The notes: generated by a model from the sequence alone, not told the origin. A DNA stretch of 33,445 bases from Planctomycetota bacterium (GCA_016209705.1 JACQVR010000126.1:1-33445); one strand, 5' to 3'. Positions 17,401 to 24,116 are shown, numbered from the stretch's first letter. A program made the numbers and translations.

Positions 17401-17857
17401 GAAGCGCGGGAGTGAGATAGGGGAAACCGTCGTCCGCCCATTGCTTCCATCCCGCGCGAACGATGGGATACTTCAGCCGATAGGGACCGTAGATGCGGCG
17501 CGGCAGCGTGAACCCCTTGTTGCACGTCCGCGGGCCCCAGTTCCACGTCGCCTTGTTGCCGTAGAGATCGGAGATCCGCCCCATCTCGTACGGCGCTTCG
17601 GTCCGCAGCGCCACGCCGTTGCGCACGAAGGCCTTGAGCCGGCAGGCGTGCGTGTCGTTGGGAGAGCAGACGAAGCTGAACGTCGAATCGTATCGGTACT
17701 GGTCGCGATAGATCTTTTCCCATCCGCGGTCGGGATAATGGGCCAGGGGATTGTCCACCGCGGACTGAAACAGCCTCAAGCCGAAGGCGCTTCCGGGCAA
17801 CGCGGCGAGGAATCCCGCGCCGCCGACTCCCATGAATTGACGTCGAGACAGATCCAT
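14432..17857 (-). CDS. nxrA: Nitrite oxidoreductase/nitrate reductase-type molybdopterin alpha subunit
   Basis: The 1141-aa product is the catalytic subunit of a type II DMSO reductase-family enzyme, closest in wording and length to Nitrospira/anammox NxrA. A Tat signal (SRRQFM, then a hydrophobic stretch ending AALPGSAFG) sends it across the membrane. The N-terminal cluster ligands appear as C64-x3-D68-x3-C72 and C112 (CSPNDTHAC, TCNKG), with Asp where many relatives have Cys, as I recall for Nitrospira NxrA. The molybdenum-ligand Asp should lie in QTSDVDF (284-290). Later parts bind the bis-MGD cofactor. Whether it oxidises nitrite, reduces nitrate, or uses another oxyanion cannot be read from sequence. 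It is second in the operon, 10 bases after the zinc-ribbon gene. Confidence 0.92.
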   Translation of the reverse strand: MDLSRRQFMGVGGAGFLAALPGSAFGLRLFQSAVDNPLAHYPDRGWEKIYRDQYRYDSTFSFVCSPNDTHACRLKAFVRNGVALRTEAPYEMGRISDLYGNKATWNWGPRTCNKGFTLPRRIYGPYRLKYPIVRAGWKQWADDGFPYLTPALRSKYKFDSRGSDRFLRLAWPQAFDYLAKGLTAIAAMYSGPDGARRLKEEGYVPEMIEETHQAGTRTLKFRGGMGLLGVIGKYGMYRLSNTMALLDTHVRGVSEQDALGGRIWDNYTWHGDQAPGHPFVHGLQTSDVDFNQLRFAKLHIQTGKNLVENKMTDSHWFIEIMERGGKIVTIAPEYSPPATKADYWIPTRPNTDAALWLGISKLLIDGKRYDETFLREFTDFPLLVRTDTLKRLKAKDLDASHACPALDYSTSYQGLTKEQHAQICCPVVWDRQAGGPRVIHREEIGHNFKVDCALEGRFNVTLADGQTVEVLPLFEMYKEHLKDYDLETVHEITHSPKDLIERLANDIATIKPVAIHVGEGINHWFHATLMNRAEYLPLILTGNIGIPGSGCHTWAGNYKAANFQGSPWTGKGFKCWIAEDPFHPNLDPAADGKDLKVRGTFKDEAVAYWNHGDKPLIVDTPKYGRKCFTGKTAMPTPTKSIFFTNVNLINNAKWAYEMIKNVDPKINLIVSVDIEMTASVEYADFGLPANSWMESTAYEVTSSCSNPFLQIWKGGLKPLYDSKDDVKILAGVAEALGRLHGDGRFADYWKFALEGREEIYIQRLMDASTTLRGYSFKDIMDGKYGEPGTALMLFRTYPREAFWEQIHESRPFYTDTGRLHAYCDIPEAIEYGENFVVHREGPEATPYLPNVIVSSNPWIRPEDYGLDPNDMDADVRHVRNIKKPWADVKRTQNPLWAKGYQFYCLTPKTRHRVHSQWSACDWNLIWDSNFGDPYRHDKRSPGVGEHQLHVNPQAAKDLGIRDGDYVYVDSNPADRPYVGARPDDPFYKVARCMLRVKYNPAYPYHTVMMKHAPYIATERSVKAHESRPDGRALSEDTGYQANLRYGSQQSITRSWLMPMHQTDSLFHKQKVYMGFLFGSEADNHAINTTPKETLVKITKAENGGLAGIGPWKHGLSGFAPGQESGDMEKFLGGRFIEVDHG

Positions 17858-17867
17858 GAACGGTCTC

Positions 17868-18746
17868 CTACCAGAGTCCGGCTCTAATCTCGTACAGTTC
17901 CACGCACCGCTCGCAAGCCCCCTGGGACGGGTCCCAGTGGCGGAAATCCGCGCGGATGCGCGCCGCCACGGCCTCCTTCAGGCGACCGTTGAGAACCCAG
18001 TGAAACGTCGGAAAGCCGCAGAGCGGACAGCGCCCTCCGAGGCGGCCGTCACCGGCGACGCCCGCGTACCGCCGGATGAAGAGGTGCGGATCGCGGCCCA
18101 TGTCGATCAGCTCCGGATGCGTCAGCTCCTCGGCCTGCCAGAAGCGCTCGAATGCGCGCGCGCGCAACCCCGGATCGTCCACGTGAGCCCAGTAGCGGTC
18201 GAACTCCTCTTTCCATTGCTCCCGGCCGCGCATGGGCTGGCGGCCCTCGCGCGCCGTGCGCGCGTCCACGTAGATGTGCCACAGGAGGGCGTAGCGATCG
18301 CGGGACGGCGGATCCAGATCCGGCGGCGCCTCGGGATATCCGAATGCGGGGTCCTTCATGTCGGCCAGATGTCGCCATTCGTTGCGCAGAAACCGCGTCA
18401 GCCGTTCCGCGTTTTCGAACCGCGCGGGATGCAGGCGCACCAGCACCGCGCCCTGGGGCGGCACGAGGAAGCAGCCCTCCGACCGGCTCGCCGTTCCCAC
18501 GTGAACTTCCTGGGAAACGCCGGGAAACTCGGCGGCGACCGCGCCGATCGGCTGATCCAAGCCCAGGGAAAGGAAGAGGTATCGGTTGAGGCTCTCCTGC
18601 CGCGAAGGATCGCGGTCCAGGTTCAGCCGGACCAGGTCGTTGTAGAGGCGGAGGTAAGTCGCGCGCGCGTCCGCCAGATCGCGATCCACGAAATGGCGGA
18701 CCACCGCTTCGACCAGGTGCGGCGCGAATTGCAGGTCCATCGCCAT
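17868..18746 (-). CDS. Zinc-ribbon protein of unknown function, first gene of the Nxr-like operon
   Basis: The 292-aa product is not a family I recognise. It is a soluble protein with a helical N-terminus (LVEAVVRHFVDRDLADARATYLRLYNDL), a Trp/Arg-rich middle and a C-terminal pair C240-PL-C243 and C278-ER-C281 that should hold one zinc. There is no signal peptide or membrane helix. Two in-frame ATGs (18746, 18740) lie 10 and 16 bases from a -12 promoter element, and no ribosome binding site is seen, so the transcript may be leaderless or nearly so; the second start would then fit better (290 aa). Its place 10 bases before nxrA suggests a role in assembly, cofactor delivery or regulation of the enzyme. 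Confidence 0.75.
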   Translation of the reverse strand: MAMDLQFAPHLVEAVVRHFVDRDLADARATYLRLYNDLVRLNLDRDPSRQESLNRYLFLSLGLDQPIGAVAAEFPGVSQEVHVGTASRSEGCFLVPPQGAVLVRLHPARFENAERLTRFLRNEWRHLADMKDPAFGYPEAPPDLDPPSRDRYALLWHIYVDARTAREGRQPMRGREQWKEEFDRYWAHVDDPGLRARAFERFWQAEELTHPELIDMGRDPHLFIRRYAGVAGDGRLGGRCPLCGFPTFHWVLNGRLKEAVAARIRADFRHWDPSQGACERCVELYEIRAGLW

Positions 18747-18755
18747 CCATAGAAA

Positions 18756-18770
18756 GCAATCCGCGTGCCG
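18756..18770 (-). promoter_or_regulatory. Sigma-54 (-24/-12) promoter of the Nxr-like operon
   Basis: On the minus strand the site reads CGGCACGCGGATTGC followed by T. It matches the consensus TGGCACG-N4-TTGCW at every position but the first, including the essential GG and GC with correct spacing. The predicted start is near 18744, essentially at the first gene's ATG codons. A sigma-54 activator gene lies about 0.9 kb upstream. Confidence 0.75.
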
Positions 18771-18811
18771 CGAGAAAACACGTCGGACGAAGCGCCGGTG
18801 AGGGTGCGTGG

Positions 18812-18855
18812 GACCGATCGGTCAATCGAGGGGTCCAGGGAGAGACCGATTGGTC
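18812..18855. promoter_or_regulatory. Two palindromic operators, candidate upstream activator sites
   Basis: GACCGATCGGTC (18812-18823) is a perfect 12-bp palindrome, and GACCGATTGGTC (18844-18855) is a one-base variant. Their centres are 32 bp apart, about three DNA turns, and lie near -74 and -106 from the predicted sigma-54 start at 18744. That is the usual placement for enhancer sites of NtrC-type activators. The sites also resemble TetR-type operators, and they lie 126-169 bases upstream of mazE, so other regulators remain possible. Confidence 0.6.
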
Positions 18856-18980
18856 GCTGGGATGAAGTCCATGGTCCCCAGCGCGGCGACGCGAAGGCGC
18901 CGGCGGAGTTCTCTTTCGGCGGTTCGGCCGCTTGACCGCTCCTGTCGGGTATGAAAAAAGAGAATACCGGAGTAAACGCC

Positions 18981-19217
18981 ATGGGTGCCGCGAAAGTGGC
19001 CATCACGCTCGAAGAGCGGCTCCTGCGCATGGTCGATCGCTGGGTCAAGCAGGGGCGATATCCCAATCGCAGCCAAGCCATCCAGGCGGCCCTCCGCGAA
19101 AAGGCGGAGCGCTGGAAGCGGACCCGTTTGGCCGAAGAACTCGCCAAGCTCGACGTGAACGCGGAGCGCGAACTGGCCGACGAAAGGCTGGCGGGCGAGG
19201 CATGGCCCGACTTCTAA
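18981..19217 (+). CDS. mazE: MazE-like ribbon-helix-helix antitoxin
   Basis: The 78-aa product has the ribbon-helix-helix pattern of antitoxins that partner MazF toxins: a beta-strand (AAKVAITLEERLLRMVDRWV), a turn and helix with NRSQAIQAALREK, and an acidic C-terminal tail (LAEELAKLDVNAERELADE) that would wrap the toxin. The start at 18981 is preferred over 18951 because CGGAG lies 8 bases upstream and the RHH strand begins right after. It overlaps the toxin gene by 16 bases. It is transcribed away from the Nxr-like operon. Confidence 0.85.
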   Translation: MGAAKVAITLEERLLRMVDRWVKQGRYPNRSQAIQAALREKAERWKRTRLAEELAKLDVNAERELADERLAGEAWPDF

Positions 19218-19405
19218 GGGGCGACATCTACTGGGCCGATCTGGAGCCGGTCCGCGGTCGAGAGCAGGCCGGTCGCAGACCGGTTCTGATCCTCAGCCGG
19301 GAGATTTTCAACGAGCGATCGGGCACGGTCATCGCGATGGCCGTCACCAGCCGCCCTCAATCGGCGGGGTTTCCTCTCACCTTTCCGATGACGACAGCTC
19401 AATGA
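19202..19405 (+). pseudogene. mazF: Truncated MazF-type endoribonuclease toxin
   Basis: The frame starts like an intact MazF (RGDIYWADLEPVRGREQAGRRPVLILS, then AMAVTSRP and GFPLTFPM) but stops after 67 residues. MazF proteins usually run to 105-115 residues, and the missing part contains a segment like PSWVKISQIRTLS that I recall as conserved. Nothing in the other two frames downstream resembles it, so this is a true 3' loss rather than a single frameshift. The break lies near 19398-19405. The toxin is probably inactive, leaving an orphan antitoxin. Confidence 0.8.
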
Positions 19406-19579
19406 GTAATAGGTCCATGCCACGCCCAACATCTGGTAGATGTTGGAGATGCGCCGGAACTCCTCGCCGGACCCGTCTCTCCCTTTCGACAGATATCGAT
19501 CGTAGAGGTAATCCATGAGACGCAGGACTCGACGGATATTCCGTTCCATCGCGCGGGAATCCGAAGGACGACGGCGCAT
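19214..19579 (-). CDS. Open frame after the response regulator gene, possible remnant
   Basis: A 121-aa frame begins 44 bases beyond the response regulator stop, on the same strand. Its first 60 residues (MERNIRRVLRLMDYLYDRYL, then GEEFRRISNIYQMLGVAWTYY) look like a real helical protein. The second half is antisense to the truncated mazF and looks non-coding. I infer a junction near 19400 where an unknown gene lost its 3' part and mazF lost its own. Function unknown. Confidence 0.3.
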   Translation of the reverse strand: MRRRPSDSRAMERNIRRVLRLMDYLYDRYLSKGRDGSGEEFRRISNIYQMLGVAWTYYSLSCRHRKGERKPRRLRAAGDGHRDDRARSLVENLPAEDQNRSATGLLSTADRLQIGPVDVAP

Positions 19580-19622
19580 GCTTCGACGATAGCACAGGCG
19601 GCCTTTCGGGAACAGCGCGCTT

Positions 19623-20954
19623 CTATCGCTCCAGCTTGTGCTTCTGAAGCTTCCGGTAGAGGTGCCGCACGGTGATGCCCAGGAGCTCGGCGGCGCGGGC
19701 CATGTCGCCCTTGGTCATGCCCAGGACATGCTCGATGTGCTTTCGCTCCGCCGCCAAGAGCGAAAGCGGCCCCTCCGCGCCCAGCGCCGCGTCTTCGATC
19801 CCAAGCTCCGAAGGCTCGATCTCCTCCCCGGTGGAAATCAGGGAGGCTCTCTGGATGACATTGCCCAGCTCGCGGACGTTGCCGGGCCAGGAATAGGCCA
19901 TCATCGCCACCTCCGCCTGCGGGCTGAGCCGCTTGGGGCCGAGCGGCGTCGGAGCGTGCTTCGCCAGAAAGTAGGCCGCGAGGGAGAGGATGTCTTCCTT
20001 GCGCGCCCGCAGCGGCGGAATGCGCAGGCGAAGCACGTTGAGGCGATGATAGAGATCCGCCCGGAACTCCCCGCTTTTCACCTTCTCCTGGAGATCGCGG
20101 TTGGTCGCCGCCAGGAGGCGCACGTCGGCGGACATCTCCATGGGATTGCCCAACCGCCGGTAGCGGCCGCGTTCGATGAGGCGCAACAGTTTGGCTTGGA
20201 CCTCCGGCGAGGTGTGCGCGATCTCGTCGATCAGGAGCGTCCCTCCTTCCGCGATCGAGACCAGCCCCGGACGCGTCTCGTCCGCTCCTGTATAGGCGCC
20301 GCGCTCGTGGCCGAAGAGCTCCCGCTCCAGGATCGAACCGGCCAGCGTCCCGCAATCCAGGACCACGAACGGCCCGCCGGCGCGGGGACTGCGCCGGTGG
20401 ATGTGCTGCGCCAGGACTTCCTTGCCCGCGCCCGTCTCCCCTTCCAGAAGGACGGTGACGTCGGTCGCCGCGACCCGCGCCGCCGTCTCCTCGAGACTCT
20501 TCATCTCGGGACTCCCGTAGATGAAGTCGTCCAGCATCCGGCGGCGCGACCATTCCTGGTCCCGCACGCGCCGGTCGCGCGACAGCGCCGCGTGTTCCAG
20601 CGCGCGATCGATCGCCGCGTCCAGCTCCGACGTCCGCACGGGTTTGGTGAGATAACCGTACGCGCCGCTCTTGACCGCTTCGACGGCGGCCTCGATGCGC
20701 CCCTGGCCGGTGATCATGATGACTTCCAGCAAGGGACACCGGTCCTTGGCTTGCCGCAGGAGGGTCATGCCGTCCATGCCCGGCATGCGAATGTCCACGA
20801 GCGCCACGTCGAAGGCGCGGTCCAGGAGGTTCAGCGCCACCGGGGCGTCCGGAGCCGTCTCCACCTCGAAGTTCTTCCGCTCGAACCGCTCCCTCATCGT
20901 GTTGCGGAAGTCGACCTCGTCGTCCACGATCAACATGCGCACGCGGCGGGCCAT
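19623..20954 (-). CDS. NtrC-type sigma-54-dependent response regulator
   Basis: The 443-aa product is an enhancer-binding activator for sigma-54 RNA polymerase. The receiver domain (1-125) has D11, D12, the phosphorylation site D54 and K104. The AAA+ domain has Walker A GETGAGKE (171-178), the sigma-54 contact loop GAYTGA (219-224), Walker B GGTLLIDE (237-244) and a sensor region with ATNRDLQEK. The C-terminal Fis-type helix-turn-helix is AAELLGITVRHLYRKLQKH. Presence of GAYTGA implies that it works at -24/-12 promoters. It overlaps the kinase gene by 25 bases (20930-20954), so the two form one operon, and the Nxr-like operon with its sigma-54 promoter lies just beyond the broken mazEF. Confidence 0.95.
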   Translation of the reverse strand: MARRVRMLIVDDEVDFRNTMRERFERKNFEVETAPDAPVALNLLDRAFDVALVDIRMPGMDGMTLLRQAKDRCPLLEVIMITGQGRIEAAVEAVKSGAYGYLTKPVRTSELDAAIDRALEHAALSRDRRVRDQEWSRRRMLDDFIYGSPEMKSLEETAARVAATDVTVLLEGETGAGKEVLAQHIHRRSPRAGGPFVVLDCGTLAGSILERELFGHERGAYTGADETRPGLVSIAEGGTLLIDEIAHTSPEVQAKLLRLIERGRYRRLGNPMEMSADVRLLAATNRDLQEKVKSGEFRADLYHRLNVLRLRIPPLRARKEDILSLAAYFLAKHAPTPLGPKRLSPQAEVAMMAYSWPGNVRELGNVIQRASLISTGEEIEPSELGIEDAALGAEGPLSLLAAERKHIEHVLGMTKGDMARAAELLGITVRHLYRKLQKHKLER

Positions 20955-22801
20955 GGGGATGAATCTCCTTGGGCTTGCTTGAGCGTCAGGGTGAACGTGC
21001 TTCCACCGCCGGGTTCGCTGTGCACGTCGATGCGCCCTCCCATCGCCTCGGCCATGCGATGGCTGAGAAAGAGTCCCAGCCCGGTGCCCTGCCCCACCGG
21101 CTTGGTGGTGAAGAACGGCTCGAAGATGCGCGGCAAAACGTCGGGGGCGATGCCCGGGCCGTCGTCTTTCACGGCGAGTCGGATCCCGCCGTCGGCGGCG
21201 TCGGCGGACACCTCGACCCTTCCCCCAGCCCCGGCGGCCTCGCGCGCGTTCCGCAACAGATTGATGAGGATCTGCTGAACGAAGCGCGGATTCGCGATCG
21301 CCCGCGGCAGCGACAACGGAATGTTCGTACAAGCTGAGAGGCGTTGGCCGGCGAGTTGCAGCGCTTCCTGCACCGCGTCACTCACGTCAATGGGAACTTT
21401 GACCGTCTCCTCGCGGCGCGCGAATCCGAGGAGCGAGTCGATGATGTCCTTGCAGCGAAAGATGTGCTCCTCGACGCGCTTGAGGTGTCGGGGAAACGGA
21501 TCTTCCAGCCGCTGCTCCTCGCACACTTCTTTAAGGAAGCCGACGCTGGCGGAGATTGACGCCAGCGGATTGTTCAGCTCGTGGGCGATGCCGGAGGCCA
21601 GCCCGCCGACCGCCGCCATCTTGCTCGCCTGCGCGAGCTGCTCCTCCATCTTCTTCTGCGCCGTGGTCTCTTGAACCAGGACGAGGACGTTGGCCACCCG
21701 GCCGTCCGCGTCCCGAACCACCGTGTGCGTCTCCAGGAAATGGTGTCCGTTGAGCCGGTGCGGCGTGGACCAGGAGCGCGAGCACGCCCCGGCGCATCCC
21801 TGACATCGCCCCGCCGCCTGCCACATCATCTCCGCGCACGGCACGCCGGAAGGTTGATCCCCGAACCAGCGGATCGCCTGATCGTTCATCCAGACCAGCT
21901 TGAAGTCGGGATCAAGGACGACGAGGCCGGCGCCGATGCCCTGAACGATGTCCTCCAATTTCGCTTTTTCGCGCGCCAGCTCGCGGGTGGTCCGCCGCAG
22001 GTTGGACATGATCGTGGTGATGAAGTACGTCGAAAAGAACGTCGTCGCCACGAACGCGATCAGAAGACCTAAGGCATATCCCGGCGGCGATGACGGGAAG
22101 ACCCCGAGGGGGTGCACGGGGAGGAGGCCCGTGCGGTCCAGGACCACCATCCCGCAAAACAGCGCCGAGGCCAGCGTCGCGATCACGTACGCTTCGCTCC
22201 GCCGCAGCAGGATTCCCGCGATGATGACGTGGAAGACGAAGAAGGAAAAGAAGGGATTGTTGATTCCTCCCGAGTAGTACAGCAAGAGCGTCAGGGCGAT
22301 CAGGTCCAGGAAGATCTGCGTGAACGCGATCGCCCAGGGCGCCTGGATGCGGCGCACGACGGCGAGAAAGACCAGGTTGTACAACGCCATGAGGCCGGCA
22401 ATGACGCTCAGCGCGACCACGGCGGGCCGCGAAAGAAGGCCGAAGCCGAACCGCGCCGCCAGGATCGCCGCGATCACGCCGGCGATGGCGATCCATCGCA
22501 GTCGGATGAGCCAGCGCACGCGGGCGGCGACGTTTTCGTCCCGCGTCGGAAGCTCCCGCGCCGACCGGTCCCGCAGGATGAGTCCGGCCACGATGGCCGC
22601 CGCCAGGAAGCACGCCACGGTCCCCCGCAGGATGTGGAGGATGTACGTTCCCTCGGGCGTCATCCCCGAAAGCAGGGTCCGCTCCAGGACCTCATAGATG
22701 CCGAAGACACCCACCCAGACGAGGAGCGCCGGGACGAACCAGCGCCGGCGCAGATGGGCGGCGAACGAGCTCCCGCCGGCGGGAGCGACTTCCCGTGACA
22801 T
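20930..22801 (-). CDS. Membrane histidine kinase with RegB-like quinone motif and Cys-rich PAS domain
   Basis: The 623-aa product is the sensor for the adjacent activator. About eight membrane helices fill residues 20-265. Within them YYSGGINNPFFSFF contains GGINNPF (178-184), matching the GGxxNPF heptapeptide through which RegB/PrrB senses ubiquinone. A PAS domain (about 285-380) carries C322, C333, C336 and C340, a possible metal or redox site. Kinase motifs follow: H407 in GIAHELNNPL, N517 in LLRNAREA, DDGPG (546-550) and GTGLGL (572-577). The H-box is NtrB-like rather than RegB-like. The ATG is 13 bases from a -12 element with only AAGG beside it, so the mRNA may be nearly leaderless. Confidence 0.9.
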   Translation of the reverse strand: MSREVAPAGGSSFAAHLRRRWFVPALLVWVGVFGIYEVLERTLLSGMTPEGTYILHILRGTVACFLAAAIVAGLILRDRSARELPTRDENVAARVRWLIRLRWIAIAGVIAAILAARFGFGLLSRPAVVALSVIAGLMALYNLVFLAVVRRIQAPWAIAFTQIFLDLIALTLLLYYSGGINNPFFSFFVFHVIIAGILLRRSEAYVIATLASALFCGMVVLDRTGLLPVHPLGVFPSSPPGYALGLLIAFVATTFFSTYFITTIMSNLRRTTRELAREKAKLEDIVQGIGAGLVVLDPDFKLVWMNDQAIRWFGDQPSGVPCAEMMWQAAGRCQGCAGACSRSWSTPHRLNGHHFLETHTVVRDADGRVANVLVLVQETTAQKKMEEQLAQASKMAAVGGLASGIAHELNNPLASISASVGFLKEVCEEQRLEDPFPRHLKRVEEHIFRCKDIIDSLLGFARREETVKVPIDVSDAVQEALQLAGQRLSACTNIPLSLPRAIANPRFVQQILINLLRNAREAAGAGGRVEVSADAADGGIRLAVKDDGPGIAPDVLPRIFEPFFTTKPVGQGTGLGLFLSHRMAEAMGGRIDVHSEPGGGSTFTLTLKQAQGDSSPWPAACAC

Positions 22802-22813
22802 GCCTTGTCTTTA

Positions 22814-22828
22814 GCAATACCTCTGCCA
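22814..22828 (-). promoter_or_regulatory. Candidate sigma-54 promoter of the kinase-regulator operon
   Basis: The minus strand reads TGGCAGAGGTATTGC then T, with the essential GG and GC correctly spaced and two differences from TGGCACG. The start would fall near 22802, right at the kinase ATG. The same short distance is seen at the Nxr-like operon. Autoactivation by the encoded regulator would be possible. Confidence 0.55.
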
Positions 22829-22868
22829 GAAAGTTTTTCAGAGGCATCTCTCGGCGCGCATGGCGACT

Positions 22869-22905
22869 CATGGAATTTTCCATGGCCATCGCGAGAAATG
22901 TCGCG
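22869..22905. promoter_or_regulatory. Two inverted repeats upstream of the kinase gene
   Basis: CATGGAA and TTCCATG flank a 2-base centre at 22869-22884, and CGCGA and TCGCG flank 6 bases at 22890-22905. The centres are near -75 and -96 from the predicted sigma-54 start. Their sequences differ from the GACCGATCGGTC sites of the Nxr-like operon, so a different binding protein is likely if they function at all. Confidence 0.35.
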
Positions 22906-22946
22906 GCGAAGTGGAGTTTTGCAGAGCGCAAGGGCGTTGATTTGGA

Positions 22947-24116
22947 TCAAGCGGAAGAGGCGGCCGCCGCGAACCGGGACGCTTCGTGGAGGGCGGCTCC
23001 GACGACTTCCATCTCCTCCGGCGTGTTGAAGAAACCCGGACTGAGGCGCACGCTTCCTCCTTGAGAAAGCGTCCCCAGCGTTTCATGGGCAAGTGGAGCG
23101 CAATGAAAGCCCGCCCGGGTGCATAGGCCGTGCTTCTCCGAGAGCCATCCGGCCAGGTCCGCCGGGGTCCAGTCCTCCAAATGGATCGAGAGGACCGCCG
23201 TCCGATGATGGCCGCTTCTCGATCCGTACAAGGTCGCCCCGGGGATGGACGACACCCTTTCGACCAGCATCCGCGAAAGGGTTCGTTCATGATCCCGGAC
23301 GATGTCGACTCCCGTGTCCCGTAGCCATCGTACGCCCGCCGCCAGTCCGGCGATCGCCGGAAGATTGTGCGTGCCGACCTCGAACGAGGACGGAAGCGTC
23401 CCGGACAATTCGTGCTTTCCCGAATCCTTTCCCGTTCCCCCTTCGGCCAACGTGTTCAGGCGGACGTGCCGGGCGACATAGAGACCTCCCACTCCCGGCG
23501 GCCCGAAGAGCGCTTTGTGTCCGGGAAATGCCAGCAGGTCCGGCTCCAAGCTGCGAACATCCACGGGCAACACGCCGGCCGCCTGCGACGCGTCGATCAG
23601 GCATAGCGCCCCGTATCGGTGCGCCAGGCGCGCCACCGGGCCGATCGGAAAGATGTCGCCGGTGACGTTGCTCGCCATCGTACAAGCGACGAGCCGCGTC
23701 CGGCCGGACTTGAGGACCCGTTCCACGAAATCGAGATCGATGGGGAGATCGGGCCGGTACGGCGCGATCTGGAATCGAACGCCGCGCTCGCGGGCCAGTT
23801 TGCGGATCGGCCGTGATACCGCGTGGTGCTCCAGCGCGCCCATGATCGCGACGTCGCCTTCCTCCCACGGCAAGCCGAGAATCGCCAGGTTGAGCGCGTA
23901 CGTGGCGCCCGGCAGGAAGACGAGCCGCGACGGATCGGAGATGCCCAGAAAGTCGGCGACCTCGCGGCGACTCGAATCCATGAGGTCGTCCGCCGCTCGG
24001 CCTTCCTTCGACGTGGTTCGCGAGGGGCTGGCCGGCGCCCGCAGGCACGCTTCCACGGCGCCATAGACGCCGTCCGGCTTGGGCCACGTGGTGGCAGCGT
24101 TGTTGAGGTAGATCAT
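22947..24116 (-). CDS. Class V aminotransferase / cysteine desulfurase family protein
   Basis: The 389-aa PLP enzyme matches the cysteine desulfurase-like group that begins MIYLNNAATTWPKP. Visible features are H98 (ALEHHAVSRP), D175 and Q178 (LIDASQAAGV), the PLP lysine K201 in FPGHKALFGPPGVGG, and a likely catalytic cysteine C339 in RAGFHCAPLAHETLG. Such enzymes move sulfur from cysteine to acceptors, for example for iron-sulfur clusters. The start at 24116 is set by homology. No iron-sulfur assembly genes adjoin it, so its acceptor is unknown; a supply of sulfur for the cluster-rich Nxr-like enzyme is only a guess. It lies upstream of the kinase operon on the same strand. Confidence 0.85.
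   Translation of the reverse strand: MIYLNNAATTWPKPDGVYGAVEACLRAPASPSRTTSKEGRAADDLMDSSRREVADFLGISDPSRLVFLPGATYALNLAILGLPWEEGDVAIMGALEHHAVSRPIRKLARERGVRFQIAPYRPDLPIDLDFVERVLKSGRTRLVACTMASNVTGDIFPIGPVARLAHRYGALCLIDASQAAGVLPVDVRSLEPDLLAFPGHKALFGPPGVGGLYVARHVRLNTLAEGGTGKDSGKHELSGTLPSSFEVGTHNLPAIAGLAAGVRWLRDTGVDIVRDHERTLSRMLVERVSSIPGATLYGSRSGHHRTAVLSIHLEDWTPADLAGWLSEKHGLCTRAGFHCAPLAHETLGTLSQGGSVRLSPGFFNTPEEMEVVGAALHEASRFAAAASSA

Noticed and set aside
18812..18855. Palindromes as mazEF autoregulation operators
   Set aside because: They lie 126-169 bases before mazE, far for an antitoxin operator, while their position fits the nxr sigma-54 promoter. Not fully excluded.
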